From: Maribacter sp.
GTDB taxonomy: Bacteria; Bacteroidota; Bacteroidia; Flavobacteriales; Flavobacteriaceae
NCBI GenBank assembly: GCA_011050675.1
Contig: DRFI01000025.1
Coordinates: 1-64,000, forward strand
Length of the DNA stretch: 64,000 nucleotides
Reading direction: 5' to 3'
Both the position numbers and the translations under genes were made by a program. Shown here piece after piece: positions 6,899-15,963 of this stretch. Under the pieces are notes generated by a model. The model did no database searches. It was not told the origin of the DNA and saw nothing but the letters and a program-made list of their open reading frames with translations. How positions within the stretch are numbered: position 1 is the stretch's first letter; each line of letters starts with the position of its first letter.

Positions 6899-8311
6899 CT
6901 ACGTTTTCATATCCTCTAACAAGTCAATTCGTTTTGTATAATGCATTAAATCCAAGTCTCCTTCTCTATGTCCTCTATTTATACTTTCCAAAATATGCAT
7001 AACATCATTTTCCGAATCTTTCTTTATTACTGAACTGATTAAAGCTTTATTTTCTCCTGTCTCTTTGTCTTTTTCAAATAGGCTTTTTCGATGATATCTA
7101 TCTTGTGAATAATTATTATAAACATTAATTAATGAAATTTCGAGCCACATAAGTTGCCTTTCCGTTTCGCTGTTTATGTCTATTTTAATTATCGATAAAA
7201 ATTTTTCTTGTAACTCTTTAAAACTTAATTGCTTACTTTTTAATTCTTCGTAAAATTTGTTGTGCCTAATTTTAATAAAGGAAAGTAATAGAAAAATATG
7301 AGGTGTAACGTACATATTTGAAGTAAAACTTCTTAAGGCTAATCTTGAATGAGCAAATATCTTTTCTTGTTGTCTTAATGGTACTTTAGCGTTTGTAAAA
7401 AGCAATTTACAAGTTTCAAGAAAATTTGATTTGTCCGATTTTAACTCGTAACTTTTTAATCTTTCTGGTGATTGGAAAAATTCATCATATTGGAAATAAT
7501 CGTATAGATATTTATAAAATATATCTACTTCTGGTTCAGGAATAGAATATTCTAAATCAATAAATCTCCTTAAATACTCGTCAGCATCTATATCATCGCT
7601 TCCATAAACTCCTTTAACAGCATTGCCAAGTTGTTCTTTGTCAATTGATAATACGAAGACAATATTTGGAATGGAAAAGAAATGTTTTATTTGCTCAAGA
7701 ATAGAAACTGCATAATTCGGACGGCATCTATCTAATTCATCAACAATAAATATTAGAGGTTTCCCCTCGTTTGTATTGGCTATAAACTCCGCGAGACTTT
7801 GGCGAAAATCTGAAATGCTTTTTTTCTTTTTTTGATATTCGTTGACTTCATTTTCAAAAACATCAGATAATCCTTTAGTAACACCAATAATGGCTTCTTT
7901 TACGCCTTCTGTGTCAATATATCTATCTGCTATTGCTTTGGCTATGATTGGTGCAATATGTTTAGTAAGTGTAGACGCTTTCTTTAATGTCTTTTTGAAA
8001 GCTGGTTCTGTTTCTTTTGTAGTGAGTGTTTTTAGTTCTCCCATTAATGCTGTGAGAGGATTGTTTTCAAAATCATTTTCCCAAGCATTAAAGTATAGAG
8101 TTTGAAAACCATTATTCTTTAAATCCTGTTCCCACATTTTCACAAATGTCGTTTTTCCAGTTCCCCATTTATTGTTCAATGCTAGAACAAAACCGTATGG
8201 ATAAGAGTTGATAATATTGGTTAAGACTCCTGAATATTTTTGTCTATCTAATTTGCAATTGGCAAAAGGATTTTCTGGTTCTATTTCAATTTCGTAGTGC
8301 TTAATATTCAT
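6899..8311 (-). CDS. KAP family P-loop NTPase
   Basis: A 470-residue protein of the STAND-related KAP NTPase group. Walker A is KWGTGKTTF at about residues 48-56 (Lys53, Thr54). Walker B is LIFIVDELDR, with Asp191 and Glu192, followed by the arginine-bearing DRCRPNYAV typical of the family. The region around 105-150 is helical but less hydrophobic than the paired membrane helices seen in many KAP proteins. KAP proteins in bacteria are often carried by mobile DNA and some have been tied to phage defence; whether this one is defensive is inference. It stands alone, with no effector or partner gene. Near-identical inverted repeats lie at both edges, 8 and 23 bases from the coding ends. Confidence 0.85.
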   Translation of the reverse strand: MNIKHYEIEIEPENPFANCKLDRQKYSGVLTNIINSYPYGFVLALNNKWGTGKTTFVKMWEQDLKNNGFQTLYFNAWENDFENNPLTALMGELKTLTTKETEPAFKKTLKKASTLTKHIAPIIAKAIADRYIDTEGVKEAIIGVTKGLSDVFENEVNEYQKKKKSISDFRQSLAEFIANTNEGKPLIFIVDELDRCRPNYAVSILEQIKHFFSIPNIVFVLSIDKEQLGNAVKGVYGSDDIDADEYLRRFIDLEYSIPEPEVDIFYKYLYDYFQYDEFFQSPERLKSYELKSDKSNFLETCKLLFTNAKVPLRQQEKIFAHSRLALRSFTSNMYVTPHIFLLLSFIKIRHNKFYEELKSKQLSFKELQEKFLSIIKIDINSETERQLMWLEISLINVYNNYSQDRYHRKSLFEKDKETGENKALISSVIKKDSENDVMHILESINRGHREGDLDLMHYTKRIDLLEDMKT

Positions 8312-8334
8312 TCAATCGCGATTTTTTTCAGCTT

Positions 8335-8352
8335 GCAGGTAACAATTGTATA
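8335..8352. repeat. Right terminal repeat of KAP unit
   Basis: GCAGGTAACAATTGTATA, the inverse partner of 6872-6890. Pairing continues weakly inward (GCT next to the CTGC end). Confidence 0.75.
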
Positions 8353-8444
8353 AACGTACTTAGGTAAGTTTATTTCTTATTTACCCGTAATTTAATAAAA
8401 TCTCTTGTATTGGTAATGTTTATTGGTGTTTAGAGGTGTGTTAT

Positions 8445-8459
8445 ACGTATAATATACGT
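8445..8459. promoter_or_regulatory. Perfect 15-base palindrome in spacer
   Basis: ACGTATA-A-TATACGT, a 7-bp inverted repeat with one central base. It lies at the border between the accessory block and the core genes downstream, and could be an operator or the last scar of the accessory block. No role can be assigned. Confidence 0.4.
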
Positions 8460-8496
8460 TTACAAACGATTAGATCTTATTATTACTTGGAATCAT

Positions 8497-9282
8497 CTAA
8501 AGAGATTTCAGAAGTCCGCCGTCAATGGGGATATTTGTTCCGGTAATATATGCTGCATTATCCGAAGCTAAGAATGCTGCTAAGTAGCCATATTCTTTTG
8601 GGTTTCCAATACGTTTCAATGCCACTCTAGATTCCATGTCTTTTCGTACTTGACTTTGTTCTACACCCAACTGCTCTGCTTTTTTTGCATTTAATTGCGC
8701 AATGCGGTCCGTATCAAAATATCCTGTTAGTACATTGTTTACCGTAATATTATGTTTGCCAACATCTGTTGCCAAAGATTTTGCCCATGTTACTACGGCA
8801 GCTCTAATAGAGTTAGATAGCGCTAGGTACGATAGTGGCTCTTTTACAGAAACAGAAGCAACATTTATTACTCTACCCCAGTTCTTTTGCATCATAGACT
8901 CTAATGCTAATTCTGTTGTATAGACGACGGTTTTAAATAAGAGATCAAAAGCTTCTTGGTAATCGTCTACTTTTTTTTCTAATGCGCTACCAGCTGTAGG
9001 ACCTTGGGTGTTGTTTACAAGAATGTCTACAGTATTGTTTTCAAAAAAAGTACCAATAACCTTTTTGTAATCTTTGAAATTATTGAAGTCTACGGCAAGA
9101 TACTGGTGTTGCTGACCTTGATCTGTTGGTAACTCTGCAACGATATGATGTAATTTCTCTTCGCTATGAGACATTAGTGTTACACTGGCACCGCTTTCTG
9201 CCAATTGTTGAGCTATAGCTTTACCGATACCTCCGCTACTACCACCAACTAATGCTTTCTTATTTTGTAAAGTTATTTTCAT
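8497..9282 (-). CDS. Short-chain dehydrogenase/reductase, atypical active site
   Basis: A 261-residue Rossmann-fold oxidoreductase. The cofactor-binding loop is GGSSGGIG at 13-20, the NNAG equivalent is NNTQG at 91-95, and the catalytic Ser and Tyr fit S143 and Y152. The lysine normally four residues after the tyrosine is replaced: the segment is YLALSNSIR, so position 156 is Ser. Some divergent 3-oxoacyl-reductase-like SDRs share this pattern, so the enzyme may use another general base or have lost ordinary dehydrogenase activity. The C-terminus (YITGTNIPIDGG) is standard. The cupin gene lies 68 bases upstream on the same strand, and the two probably form an operon. Substrate unknown. Confidence 0.85.
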   Translation of the reverse strand: MKITLQNKKALVGGSSGGIGKAIAQQLAESGASVTLMSHSEEKLHHIVAELPTDQGQQHQYLAVDFNNFKDYKKVIGTFFENNTVDILVNNTQGPTAGSALEKKVDDYQEAFDLLFKTVVYTTELALESMMQKNWGRVINVASVSVKEPLSYLALSNSIRAAVVTWAKSLATDVGKHNITVNNVLTGYFDTDRIAQLNAKKAEQLGVEQSQVRKDMESRVALKRIGNPKEYGYLAAFLASDNAAYITGTNIPIDGGLLKSL

Positions 9283-9350
9283 ATATAGGTTCTTTGGTAT
9301 TTGTGTGTCTAAAGAATATATTGGTAGGGGTTAACCAAGAAATTAAGAGT

Positions 9351-9659
9351 TTAATCTCTGTTTTTTACAAAGACATCCATAAATTTAGTTGCAGTTAAGG
9401 CTTTGCCAGTATGTCTAAAATTTGCAGGTATTGTTATGATGTCCCCAGCTTTGCCAACCTGCGTTTTTCCTTCAATTGTAATTTCAAATTCTCCTTCTAG
9501 TATATGCATAACCTGTTCGTGATTATGTAAATGTTCACCAACACCAGCTCCTTCATCTACTTCAAAAAAAGCGATACTGACCTCTTCTGACGGAATTATT
9601 CTGCCGTAAAAACCTGGCATTATTTCTATAGGTTCAATATCCAGTAATTTTGAAATCAT
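9351..9659 (-). CDS. Small cupin-domain protein
   Basis: A 102-residue single-domain cupin. Metal-ligand motif 1 is GEHLHNHEQVMHILEGEF at about residues 37-54, with His residues and Glu. Motif 2 follows at PANFRHTGKAL. Proteins of this size bind a divalent metal and act as isomerases, dioxygenases or sensors; which applies here cannot be told. It is the first gene of a likely two-gene operon with the SDR. Confidence 0.8.
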   Translation of the reverse strand: MISKLLDIEPIEIMPGFYGRIIPSEEVSIAFFEVDEGAGVGEHLHNHEQVMHILEGEFEITIEGKTQVGKAGDIITIPANFRHTGKALTATKFMDVFVKNRD

Positions 9660-9729
9660 AGTAGCTGAATTTACTTAACAAGTTACCTTAATTTTTACAG
9701 AAAGTCATCGTTGAGAAATTAAGAAAACA

Positions 9730-11907
9730 TTAATTCTTGTCATAATCCCAACCAACGACAACAAACTCGCATCGGCGGTTCCATTCATGATCTTCTTCTG
9801 AGCAAGCATCTTTGGTAGGGCAAACTACAATGGGTTTAGATTCTCCATACCCTTTCGATACAATTCTCTCTGAAGCTATTCCGTTTTTAACTAAAAATTC
9901 TTTCGCAGAATCGGCACGTTTTTGAGATAGACTTTTGTTGTAGCCACCATTACCTCTAATATCTGTGTGTGTACCAATTTCAATGATTATACCTGGGTTC
10001 TTTTTCATGATGTTAATTACAGTCTGTAACCGATCTCTAGATTCTCGTCTAAGGTACCAAAGACTATAATCGAAATGTATTTCTTCGGTCTGTATAACCG
10101 TACGGTCCGTTTCTTTTACAATGGCACTTTCTGTGTTGATGGTATCTTCTATTTTTTTGGCTAAAGCTTTCTCGGTTTTTGCTTTCTCAGCTATCTTTTC
10201 TTCAGCTATGCGTTCTGCTTGAGCGGCAGATTGTTTTTTCGCCAAAAGAGTTGCTTTTTTCTCATCTTCTAATTTTTTGATAGCGAACGCCTCCGTTCGT
10301 AACTTTTCGGCTTCTTGTTTTTGTTGCAATACTAATGCCTCAACTTTTTGTTTTTCACTTATTGAATATAAGCTCATTGAAGCATCAAGTTTTGCATTTC
10401 GTTCTTTTGTACTGCGGATGGTTTTAGAATTTCCTTCATAACCAGATTTTTCAGCATTTACAGAGTAGGATGCTTCACAGGTAATGTCAAATTCAAAAGC
10501 ACCATTTGCTTTGGTTACTGAGGTTGATACAATTATATTATCCATATCTACCAATGTCAATGTTGCTCCAGAAAGGGGTAGGGTAGTGGTGCGGTCTGAA
10601 ATAATACCTGCTATGTATTGCTGGCAATCTTCGATCTGTAATTCTTTAGTGATTGTAAAGCTGTATATATCATCACTGCCTTTTCCAGATGGTCTGTTCG
10701 ACGCAAAGTACCCTGTTGTATTATCAGAATTAAGCACATAAGAGAAATCATCATAACCACTATTTACGGGTAGCCCTAGATTATCTGGCTTTTGAAACGA
10801 ACCTTCATAGTTTTTTGAAATAAATACGTCTAAAAGACCGTAACCTGGGTGTCCGTTAGATGAAAAATAGAGTGTATTATCAGAAGCGATAAAAGGAAAT
10901 TGTTCTTTCTTAGCTGTATTGATCACGCTACCTAAATTTATAGGTGTACTAAAAGTATTATCTGTTTGTAGGCTGACTTCATAAATATCAAAAGAACCGA
11001 ATCCGCCTGGTCTATCCGAAGAGAAATATAATTTTGTCCCGTCGGTATTTAAAGCTGGGTGCTCGTTAGAAAACTCGTCACTATTAAAAGGTAGCTCGGT
11101 AATATTCTTCCATTCGCCATCCAATAAACTAGCACTGTAAATTTTTAGATTAGAGACCTTTTTATCATCCGTTTTGCGTTTACCGTTGTTATAATTGTTA
11201 CGGGTAAAATACATGGTGTTACCATCTGATGAAATGGTAAAAGATCCTTCGTGTAATTTTGTGTTGATGTTGTTTGATAAGCTAACACTGATACTATCGC
11301 CCAATTGTTCTTGGTCAATAGGGTGAGTGTAAATATCCAAGTACTGTTGGTTGTTCCAACGGTAGGTTTTTGAATTCGATTTTTTGTGTGTAGCGGTATA
11401 CCAAATTGCATTACCTACATGCATGGCTCCAAATTCTGATGAAGTCGTGTTTAGGTTACTATTCTTAATGGCAAAACGCTCTCCTATGGCTTTTACATTA
11501 TCCAAGTAAACGGCATCTGTTTTAAGTTTTTGCAGTTTATCCGTATTGCCTACTTTGGTATAATAATCTACAAGCACAAGTTCTGCCTCTTCGTATTCGC
11601 CAATGGCTTTTAAAGATTGGTTGAGCTTAAAGTAATATTGCTCTTCAACAGCATCGCCATAGTTCGAAATTAAATAGCGATACCAGCGAGCAGCAGCATT
11701 TAAATTGAATGTATGGTAATAGCTGTCTGCCAGGTTTTTTACAACTAGGCTACTTTTATTGCTAGGTAACGCTGCCTCGTATAAAGCAATGGCATCTGCG
11801 TAATAGGCTTTTTCAAATAGGTCATTGGCACGTTTTAACTCTTGCTGAGACCAAGCGGATTGAAAAATTCCTAAAAACAAGATGATGTATATATGTAACT
11901 TTTTCAT
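9730..11907 (-). CDS. OmpA-family protein with TPR and PD40 repeats (type IX module)
   Basis: A 725-residue exported protein. A signal peptide (MKKLHIYIILFLGIFQSAWSQ) is followed by TPR-like helices to about residue 130. Four PD40/WD40-like blades follow, with YFSSDRPGGFGSFDIY-type motifs around 225-425, then a carboxypeptidase-regulatory-like domain around 435-515. A charged helical stretch rich in K, E and A runs from about 520 to 595. The C-terminal OmpA domain (IHFDYS..., THTDIRGNGGYNKSLSQKRA) binds peptidoglycan. It is the last gene of a three-gene operon, 1 base after the PorP/SprF gene. In Flavobacteriia such genes accompany PorP/SprF and a type B cargo protein, suggesting this protein anchors the outer-membrane part to the wall. 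Confidence 0.88.
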   Translation of the reverse strand: MKKLHIYIILFLGIFQSAWSQQELKRANDLFEKAYYADAIALYEAALPSNKSSLVVKNLADSYYHTFNLNAAARWYRYLISNYGDAVEEQYYFKLNQSLKAIGEYEEAELVLVDYYTKVGNTDKLQKLKTDAVYLDNVKAIGERFAIKNSNLNTTSSEFGAMHVGNAIWYTATHKKSNSKTYRWNNQQYLDIYTHPIDQEQLGDSISVSLSNNINTKLHEGSFTISSDGNTMYFTRNNYNNGKRKTDDKKVSNLKIYSASLLDGEWKNITELPFNSDEFSNEHPALNTDGTKLYFSSDRPGGFGSFDIYEVSLQTDNTFSTPINLGSVINTAKKEQFPFIASDNTLYFSSNGHPGYGLLDVFISKNYEGSFQKPDNLGLPVNSGYDDFSYVLNSDNTTGYFASNRPSGKGSDDIYSFTITKELQIEDCQQYIAGIISDRTTTLPLSGATLTLVDMDNIIVSTSVTKANGAFEFDITCEASYSVNAEKSGYEGNSKTIRSTKERNAKLDASMSLYSISEKQKVEALVLQQKQEAEKLRTEAFAIKKLEDEKKATLLAKKQSAAQAERIAEEKIAEKAKTEKALAKKIEDTINTESAIVKETDRTVIQTEEIHFDYSLWYLRRESRDRLQTVINIMKKNPGIIIEIGTHTDIRGNGGYNKSLSQKRADSAKEFLVKNGIASERIVSKGYGESKPIVVCPTKDACSEEDHEWNRRCEFVVVGWDYDKN

Positions 11908-11908
11908 T

Positions 11909-12862
11909 TTAGTAGAATCTAGGAGATTTATTATAGCCTTTTTTGAGTCCCCAAAGGTCTAGGTCGAATAGCACAAAAATTTCATGAGAACCGGTGTTGA
12001 AAGCACCTAAATTTGATAAGGTGTAATCGTATGCGTAACCAATTCTTAATGCAGGTACTACCGACACATTGAACATAGCACTAACAGAATCTTCTAAACG
12101 ATAAGATACACCGCCTTCAAAGCGATTATTAAATAAGGCATTGAAAGAGAAATCTGCCGTAATAGGAGCTCCCGAAACCATTTTAGTTAAGATGGACGGT
12201 TTTAGTTTTAAATTAGAATTGATATCAAAAACATACCCAGCCATACCAAATAGGTGAATGGCTTCTGCGCCAATATGTGTTATACCATCTCTATTTTCTA
12301 AATGTTTAGAGGTCAGTAAATTTGGAATGGATAAGCCTGCGTAAAATTTATCTCTATTGTAAAAGGCACCCACACCAATATTTGGAAAAGTGTTGTTTAA
12401 ATTTTCATTAAATGCAGGGTCATCTTGTATCTCCGGTAGTCTGAAATCATTAAAGTTTGTTTCAAATGTGGTAACACCTCCTTTTAGGCCTAAGCTTAAA
12501 TTACTTTTTTCATCTAGCTTAAGAATATAGGCGAAATCTACATATATATTATTTTCCTTTAAAGAACCGTCACCAATATCATCTGCTATGATAGATGCGC
12601 CCATTTCTATTTTTTCGGATAACGGCGTGTGCGCAAAAAAGGTTAAGGTCTTTGGTGCACCAACAGCGTTTTCCCATTGGGTTCTATATAGCGTACCAAA
12701 ATTAAGCATGCCTACATTATTGGTAGTATACGCAGGGTTGACCACATTCATATTATACATGTATTGTGTATACTGCGGATCTTGTTGACCTTGCAGTTTT
12801 AAAAGGAATAAAAGCAACACAATGCAGATACTCCAACGGATGTTTATTAATTTCTTTTGCAT
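11909..12862 (-). CDS. PorP/SprF family outer-membrane protein of the type IX system
   Basis: A 317-residue beta-barrel protein. A signal peptide precedes the family hallmark QQDPQYTQYMYNMNVVNPAY at residues 26-45. The remainder is alternating amphipathic strands ending GLKKGYNKSPRFY. PorP/SprF proteins hold or deliver type B cargo at the outer membrane. It lies 3 bases downstream of the cargo gene and 1 base upstream of the OmpA gene, so the three are translated as one unit. The pairing suggests that this SprF paralogue is dedicated to the neighbouring cargo. Confidence 0.92.
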   Translation of the reverse strand: MQKKLINIRWSICIVLLLFLLKLQGQQDPQYTQYMYNMNVVNPAYTTNNVGMLNFGTLYRTQWENAVGAPKTLTFFAHTPLSEKIEMGASIIADDIGDGSLKENNIYVDFAYILKLDEKSNLSLGLKGGVTTFETNFNDFRLPEIQDDPAFNENLNNTFPNIGVGAFYNRDKFYAGLSIPNLLTSKHLENRDGITHIGAEAIHLFGMAGYVFDINSNLKLKPSILTKMVSGAPITADFSFNALFNNRFEGGVSYRLEDSVSAMFNVSVVPALRIGYAYDYTLSNLGAFNTGSHEIFVLFDLDLWGLKKGYNKSPRFY

Positions 12863-12865
12863 TGG

Positions 12866-15712
12866 TTATCTGTTTAAGTATAAGCGACCTTGTATAGGTT
12901 CAGAATTGTCTTTGTTGTAATTTATAATATAGAAGTAGACACCGTTAGGTGCTGTAGAAGATCCATTTCTACCATCCCAAGCGGGGTTGGTTTTGTCTCC
13001 TTTAAATAACGTTGTACCATACCTGTTTAAAATTTCTAGCGTATAGTTGGGAAATATGGTTTCTATATTAGGAATAAAAAATGTATCGTTTCTTCCATCT
13101 GCATTTGGTGAGAATCCGTCTGGGATAAAAAAGTCATAATTTTCGGGATCACAATCGCTGAAATCTATAGTAACCGGTACTCTTGTATTAGATGAGCAAC
13201 CCGTAAGTGTATTATAATTTTCAGCATAGTATACTGTATCTATTAATAACGGTACATCATCAGTTAAGGCAGTACCACTAGTTTCTGTAGAATACCAAAA
13301 AACTTCGTTTTCAGTTTCATCCTCTAAAGATCTAAGCTCTATAACCGTCGGGTTATCTAGACCGCAGACCGCTAGATTATTTACTGACAAAGAAGTTGGG
13401 GTAACTGTTATTACAGTGGGTATCACCTCTAACCGTTCTGAGCTGTTGCAACCTCCACTATTTGTTGCTGCGAAATATGATTGACCATCTACAAGAACGG
13501 TAGATGCTTCTAATTCGCTATTGCCAGTATTAAACCATGTAATCGAACTGCTTGGTATAACATCAATAATTATGTCGGATAATGTTGCATTATCTAAAGC
13601 GCAAAACAAAGGGTTACTATTTGTACTTGTTGGTGCATCGGGATTACTGAAATTAACCGTAACCTGAATACGCTCTGTACCCTCACAATTATTAATTGGA
13701 TCGGTATTAGTTATAAAATAATCTTCACCATCTACCAATGCTGTTGAAATAGGTAAGATGGTAGTGTCTGTTAATGTATCGTAGAATAAGATATCTCCTG
13801 CTGCAGTCACCTCAATATCCATTAAAGTTGGACCGCCAGGGAAATCACTTAAACAAAAAATTTGGTTGGTTGAAGCTTGTGGTGCTTCTGGCACTCCGCC
13901 ACGAGAGAATATTTCATTTTCTTCAAACTCAAAATCTATCCTACACGGTGTGATATCATTTTGAGAACTACGAACACTAGCAGTATAATTTCCAACAGGT
14001 AGCGCATCTACATCAATTTGATAAGCAGCCGTACCACCAGTGAAATTTATGGTGTTGGTAGTTAATATTGTATTTGTGTCTAATTCGGTAACATCATATG
14101 TAATGGTATATGCTCCGTTTGGCAAAATAGGAGCATCGACCAACACATCTATTTGAGTGGCGTCGCAATTATTATCTACTATTAAATCTAACTTAATAGC
14201 ATCGGGCAATGGTGTTACCGTAAAACTGTCCGCTATTGGGCAGTTTGTGGTAAATGTGTTTGCTATTGTAGGGCGAACCTCATATTCGCCTTCTGTTGCG
14301 AAATTGCTGCCAGGTATCGAAAATGTAGCATTACCGTTGGTAAATTCTAATTCAAAAGAATCTGAAGTGGTCGTGCTTGCATCTGGTGCGGTTAATATAT
14401 ACTCGGTAGTAAAAGGACCGTTGGCCAAATTTCCACTAGCATCAAGAATTTCTGATATTGTTACTGTAGCATCGTTCTGTAAACAAATATCTTGTACATC
14501 TGCTTTTGAACTTGCTACTAAAAATGTGGTTGGTGGTACTATAACCGTTGGGCAAACATCGCGCATTGGTGTTACCCCATCAATTCCTATAACAGAAAGT
14601 GTTACTGTTTCATTTAACGGCACCAAGTCTGGATCTACAATAAAACTACCTATACCATCTAATAAAGACGCACTTGCTACTTCCGATACACCATTAACCG
14701 TATATTGTATTAGAAAACTACCGTTATGCAGAATGGAGTCATCATAAGTCAAATCAACTATATAGTCTGATCCAAAACAGATATTGTCGGTAACGATATC
14801 TCCGTCAAGAACGGGTAAGATATCGATATTAACGGTTACTTCTGTTTCTTCGCAAACTGGGTGGGTTGGGTAAACCGTATAGGTGAATGAATAGGTGTTA
14901 TATCCAAAATTGTCATATAATTCTTGAATATTTATAAACGAATCGTTTAAATCGCTCAGTTGGTTGGTACCCACTTCTGACCATGTACCATTAGGGTCTT
15001 CACCTGCCAATTGTTCGTTAAGGTCAAAATTAGTATACGTAGAAAAATCATCGTTGGCGCAGAAAGTAAGGCTTGTTGCTATACCTGCATTAGGCGGTGG
15101 GTGTACCTCTAATACAACCGTTGCCGTTCTACTCGCACAACCATTTACGGTAGGTACGGTATAGGTGAATATATAAATACCGGTACCAGCGGCACGTGCA
15201 TCGAATATATTATCTTGTAATTGGTTAGTTACTGTACTTGGGTCTTCTTCCCATAAGCCATTAAAATCTTGAACCTTACCATCTACATTACTTCCTAGAA
15301 AACCGTGTAGGTTTACATTAGTGTCATCTCCGCATGCATTTGCACTACCATCAATATTGTCTTCCCCAGGATATCCTCCAAGATTTATAGTGACGGTGGC
15401 AGTTTGGTTACAGTCAGTATTAAAATACCTAAAGGAATGGGTTCCAAAATTATTAATGCGCCATAAATCAACGATACCTGTGGTTTGATTTAATGCATAA
15501 AAATTCTCAGGGTTTGCTGTAGACCATGTTCCACCTGCAGTAGGCGAACCACCTAGTTGTGAAAATAGATCGAAATCGCGATTAGCGACGTCGGCATCTT
15601 TATTACACACTTCTATTGTAACATCACTACCTGCGCATTGCGCATTTACTAAGTACGAGAAACTGTGTATGAAAACTACTATTATAAAGAGCCTTTGTTT
15701 TAAAATATTCAT
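12866..15712 (-). CDS. Secreted adhesin-like protein with type B (gliding-motility-associated) C-terminal domain
   Basis: A 948-residue cargo protein of the type IX secretion system. A signal peptide ends at VNAQC. The body is a series of immunoglobulin/PKD-like beta modules with repeated Cys pairs and motifs such as GTWSE and TATVVLEV. The last 90 residues are the type B sorting domain: FIPDGFSPNADGRNDTF, then LEILNRYGTTLFKG, W-D-G-R and NGVYFYIINY, ending GRLYLNR. It is the first gene of the operon with PorP/SprF and OmpA. It probably reaches the cell surface and binds other cells or polymers; the ligand is unknown. Confidence 0.9.
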   Translation of the reverse strand: MNILKQRLFIIVVFIHSFSYLVNAQCAGSDVTIEVCNKDADVANRDFDLFSQLGGSPTAGGTWSTANPENFYALNQTTGIVDLWRINNFGTHSFRYFNTDCNQTATVTINLGGYPGEDNIDGSANACGDDTNVNLHGFLGSNVDGKVQDFNGLWEEDPSTVTNQLQDNIFDARAAGTGIYIFTYTVPTVNGCASRTATVVLEVHPPPNAGIATSLTFCANDDFSTYTNFDLNEQLAGEDPNGTWSEVGTNQLSDLNDSFINIQELYDNFGYNTYSFTYTVYPTHPVCEETEVTVNIDILPVLDGDIVTDNICFGSDYIVDLTYDDSILHNGSFLIQYTVNGVSEVASASLLDGIGSFIVDPDLVPLNETVTLSVIGIDGVTPMRDVCPTVIVPPTTFLVASSKADVQDICLQNDATVTISEILDASGNLANGPFTTEYILTAPDASTTTSDSFELEFTNGNATFSIPGSNFATEGEYEVRPTIANTFTTNCPIADSFTVTPLPDAIKLDLIVDNNCDATQIDVLVDAPILPNGAYTITYDVTELDTNTILTTNTINFTGGTAAYQIDVDALPVGNYTASVRSSQNDITPCRIDFEFEENEIFSRGGVPEAPQASTNQIFCLSDFPGGPTLMDIEVTAAGDILFYDTLTDTTILPISTALVDGEDYFITNTDPINNCEGTERIQVTVNFSNPDAPTSTNSNPLFCALDNATLSDIIIDVIPSSSITWFNTGNSELEASTVLVDGQSYFAATNSGGCNSSERLEVIPTVITVTPTSLSVNNLAVCGLDNPTVIELRSLEDETENEVFWYSTETSGTALTDDVPLLIDTVYYAENYNTLTGCSSNTRVPVTIDFSDCDPENYDFFIPDGFSPNADGRNDTFFIPNIETIFPNYTLEILNRYGTTLFKGDKTNPAWDGRNGSSTAPNGVYFYIINYNKDNSEPIQGRLYLNR

Positions 15713-15938
15713 TAATAGGAGGTTAGTTGTGAATATGATTAATGAACGTTAAAGGTATTTGTGATGACGATTGTAGGAAATTATATGTTGTAAAAATGTT
15801 AAAATGTAGGGTGAATACTACTAAATATGATGAGAAGTGTTAAAAATGTGCGTATTTCATCGATAAAATTGAGTCATTATAGCTGATTATCAAAGCTTGA
15901 GAATGTAAGGAAGTAGGTAATAATAGTAGCACAATACG

Positions 15939-15946
15939 TATCTTTG
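15939..15946 (+). promoter_or_regulatory. Candidate -7 element TATCTTTG
   Basis: Matches the Bacteroidota -7 consensus TAnnTTTG and lies 17 bases before the Mpl-like ATG. No TTG is visible at the right distance upstream, so the promoter is weakly supported. Confidence 0.4.
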
Positions 15947-15963
15947 ACACCTAAAATTTAGGA

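Noticed and set aside
6196..8311. DUF7832 and KAP genes as one defence operon
   Set aside because: They are 229 bases apart, with a palindromic module between them and separate flanking repeats each, so they are better treated as independent units.
1..8480. Classical integron with attC sites
   Set aside because: No integrase gene and no attC core (GTTRRRY with paired inverse) at the borders; only the general layout is similar.
14157..14747. 196-codon plus-strand open frame within the adhesin gene
   Set aside because: Antisense to the repeat modules of the type IX cargo; low-complexity Ser/Val composition and no gene features.
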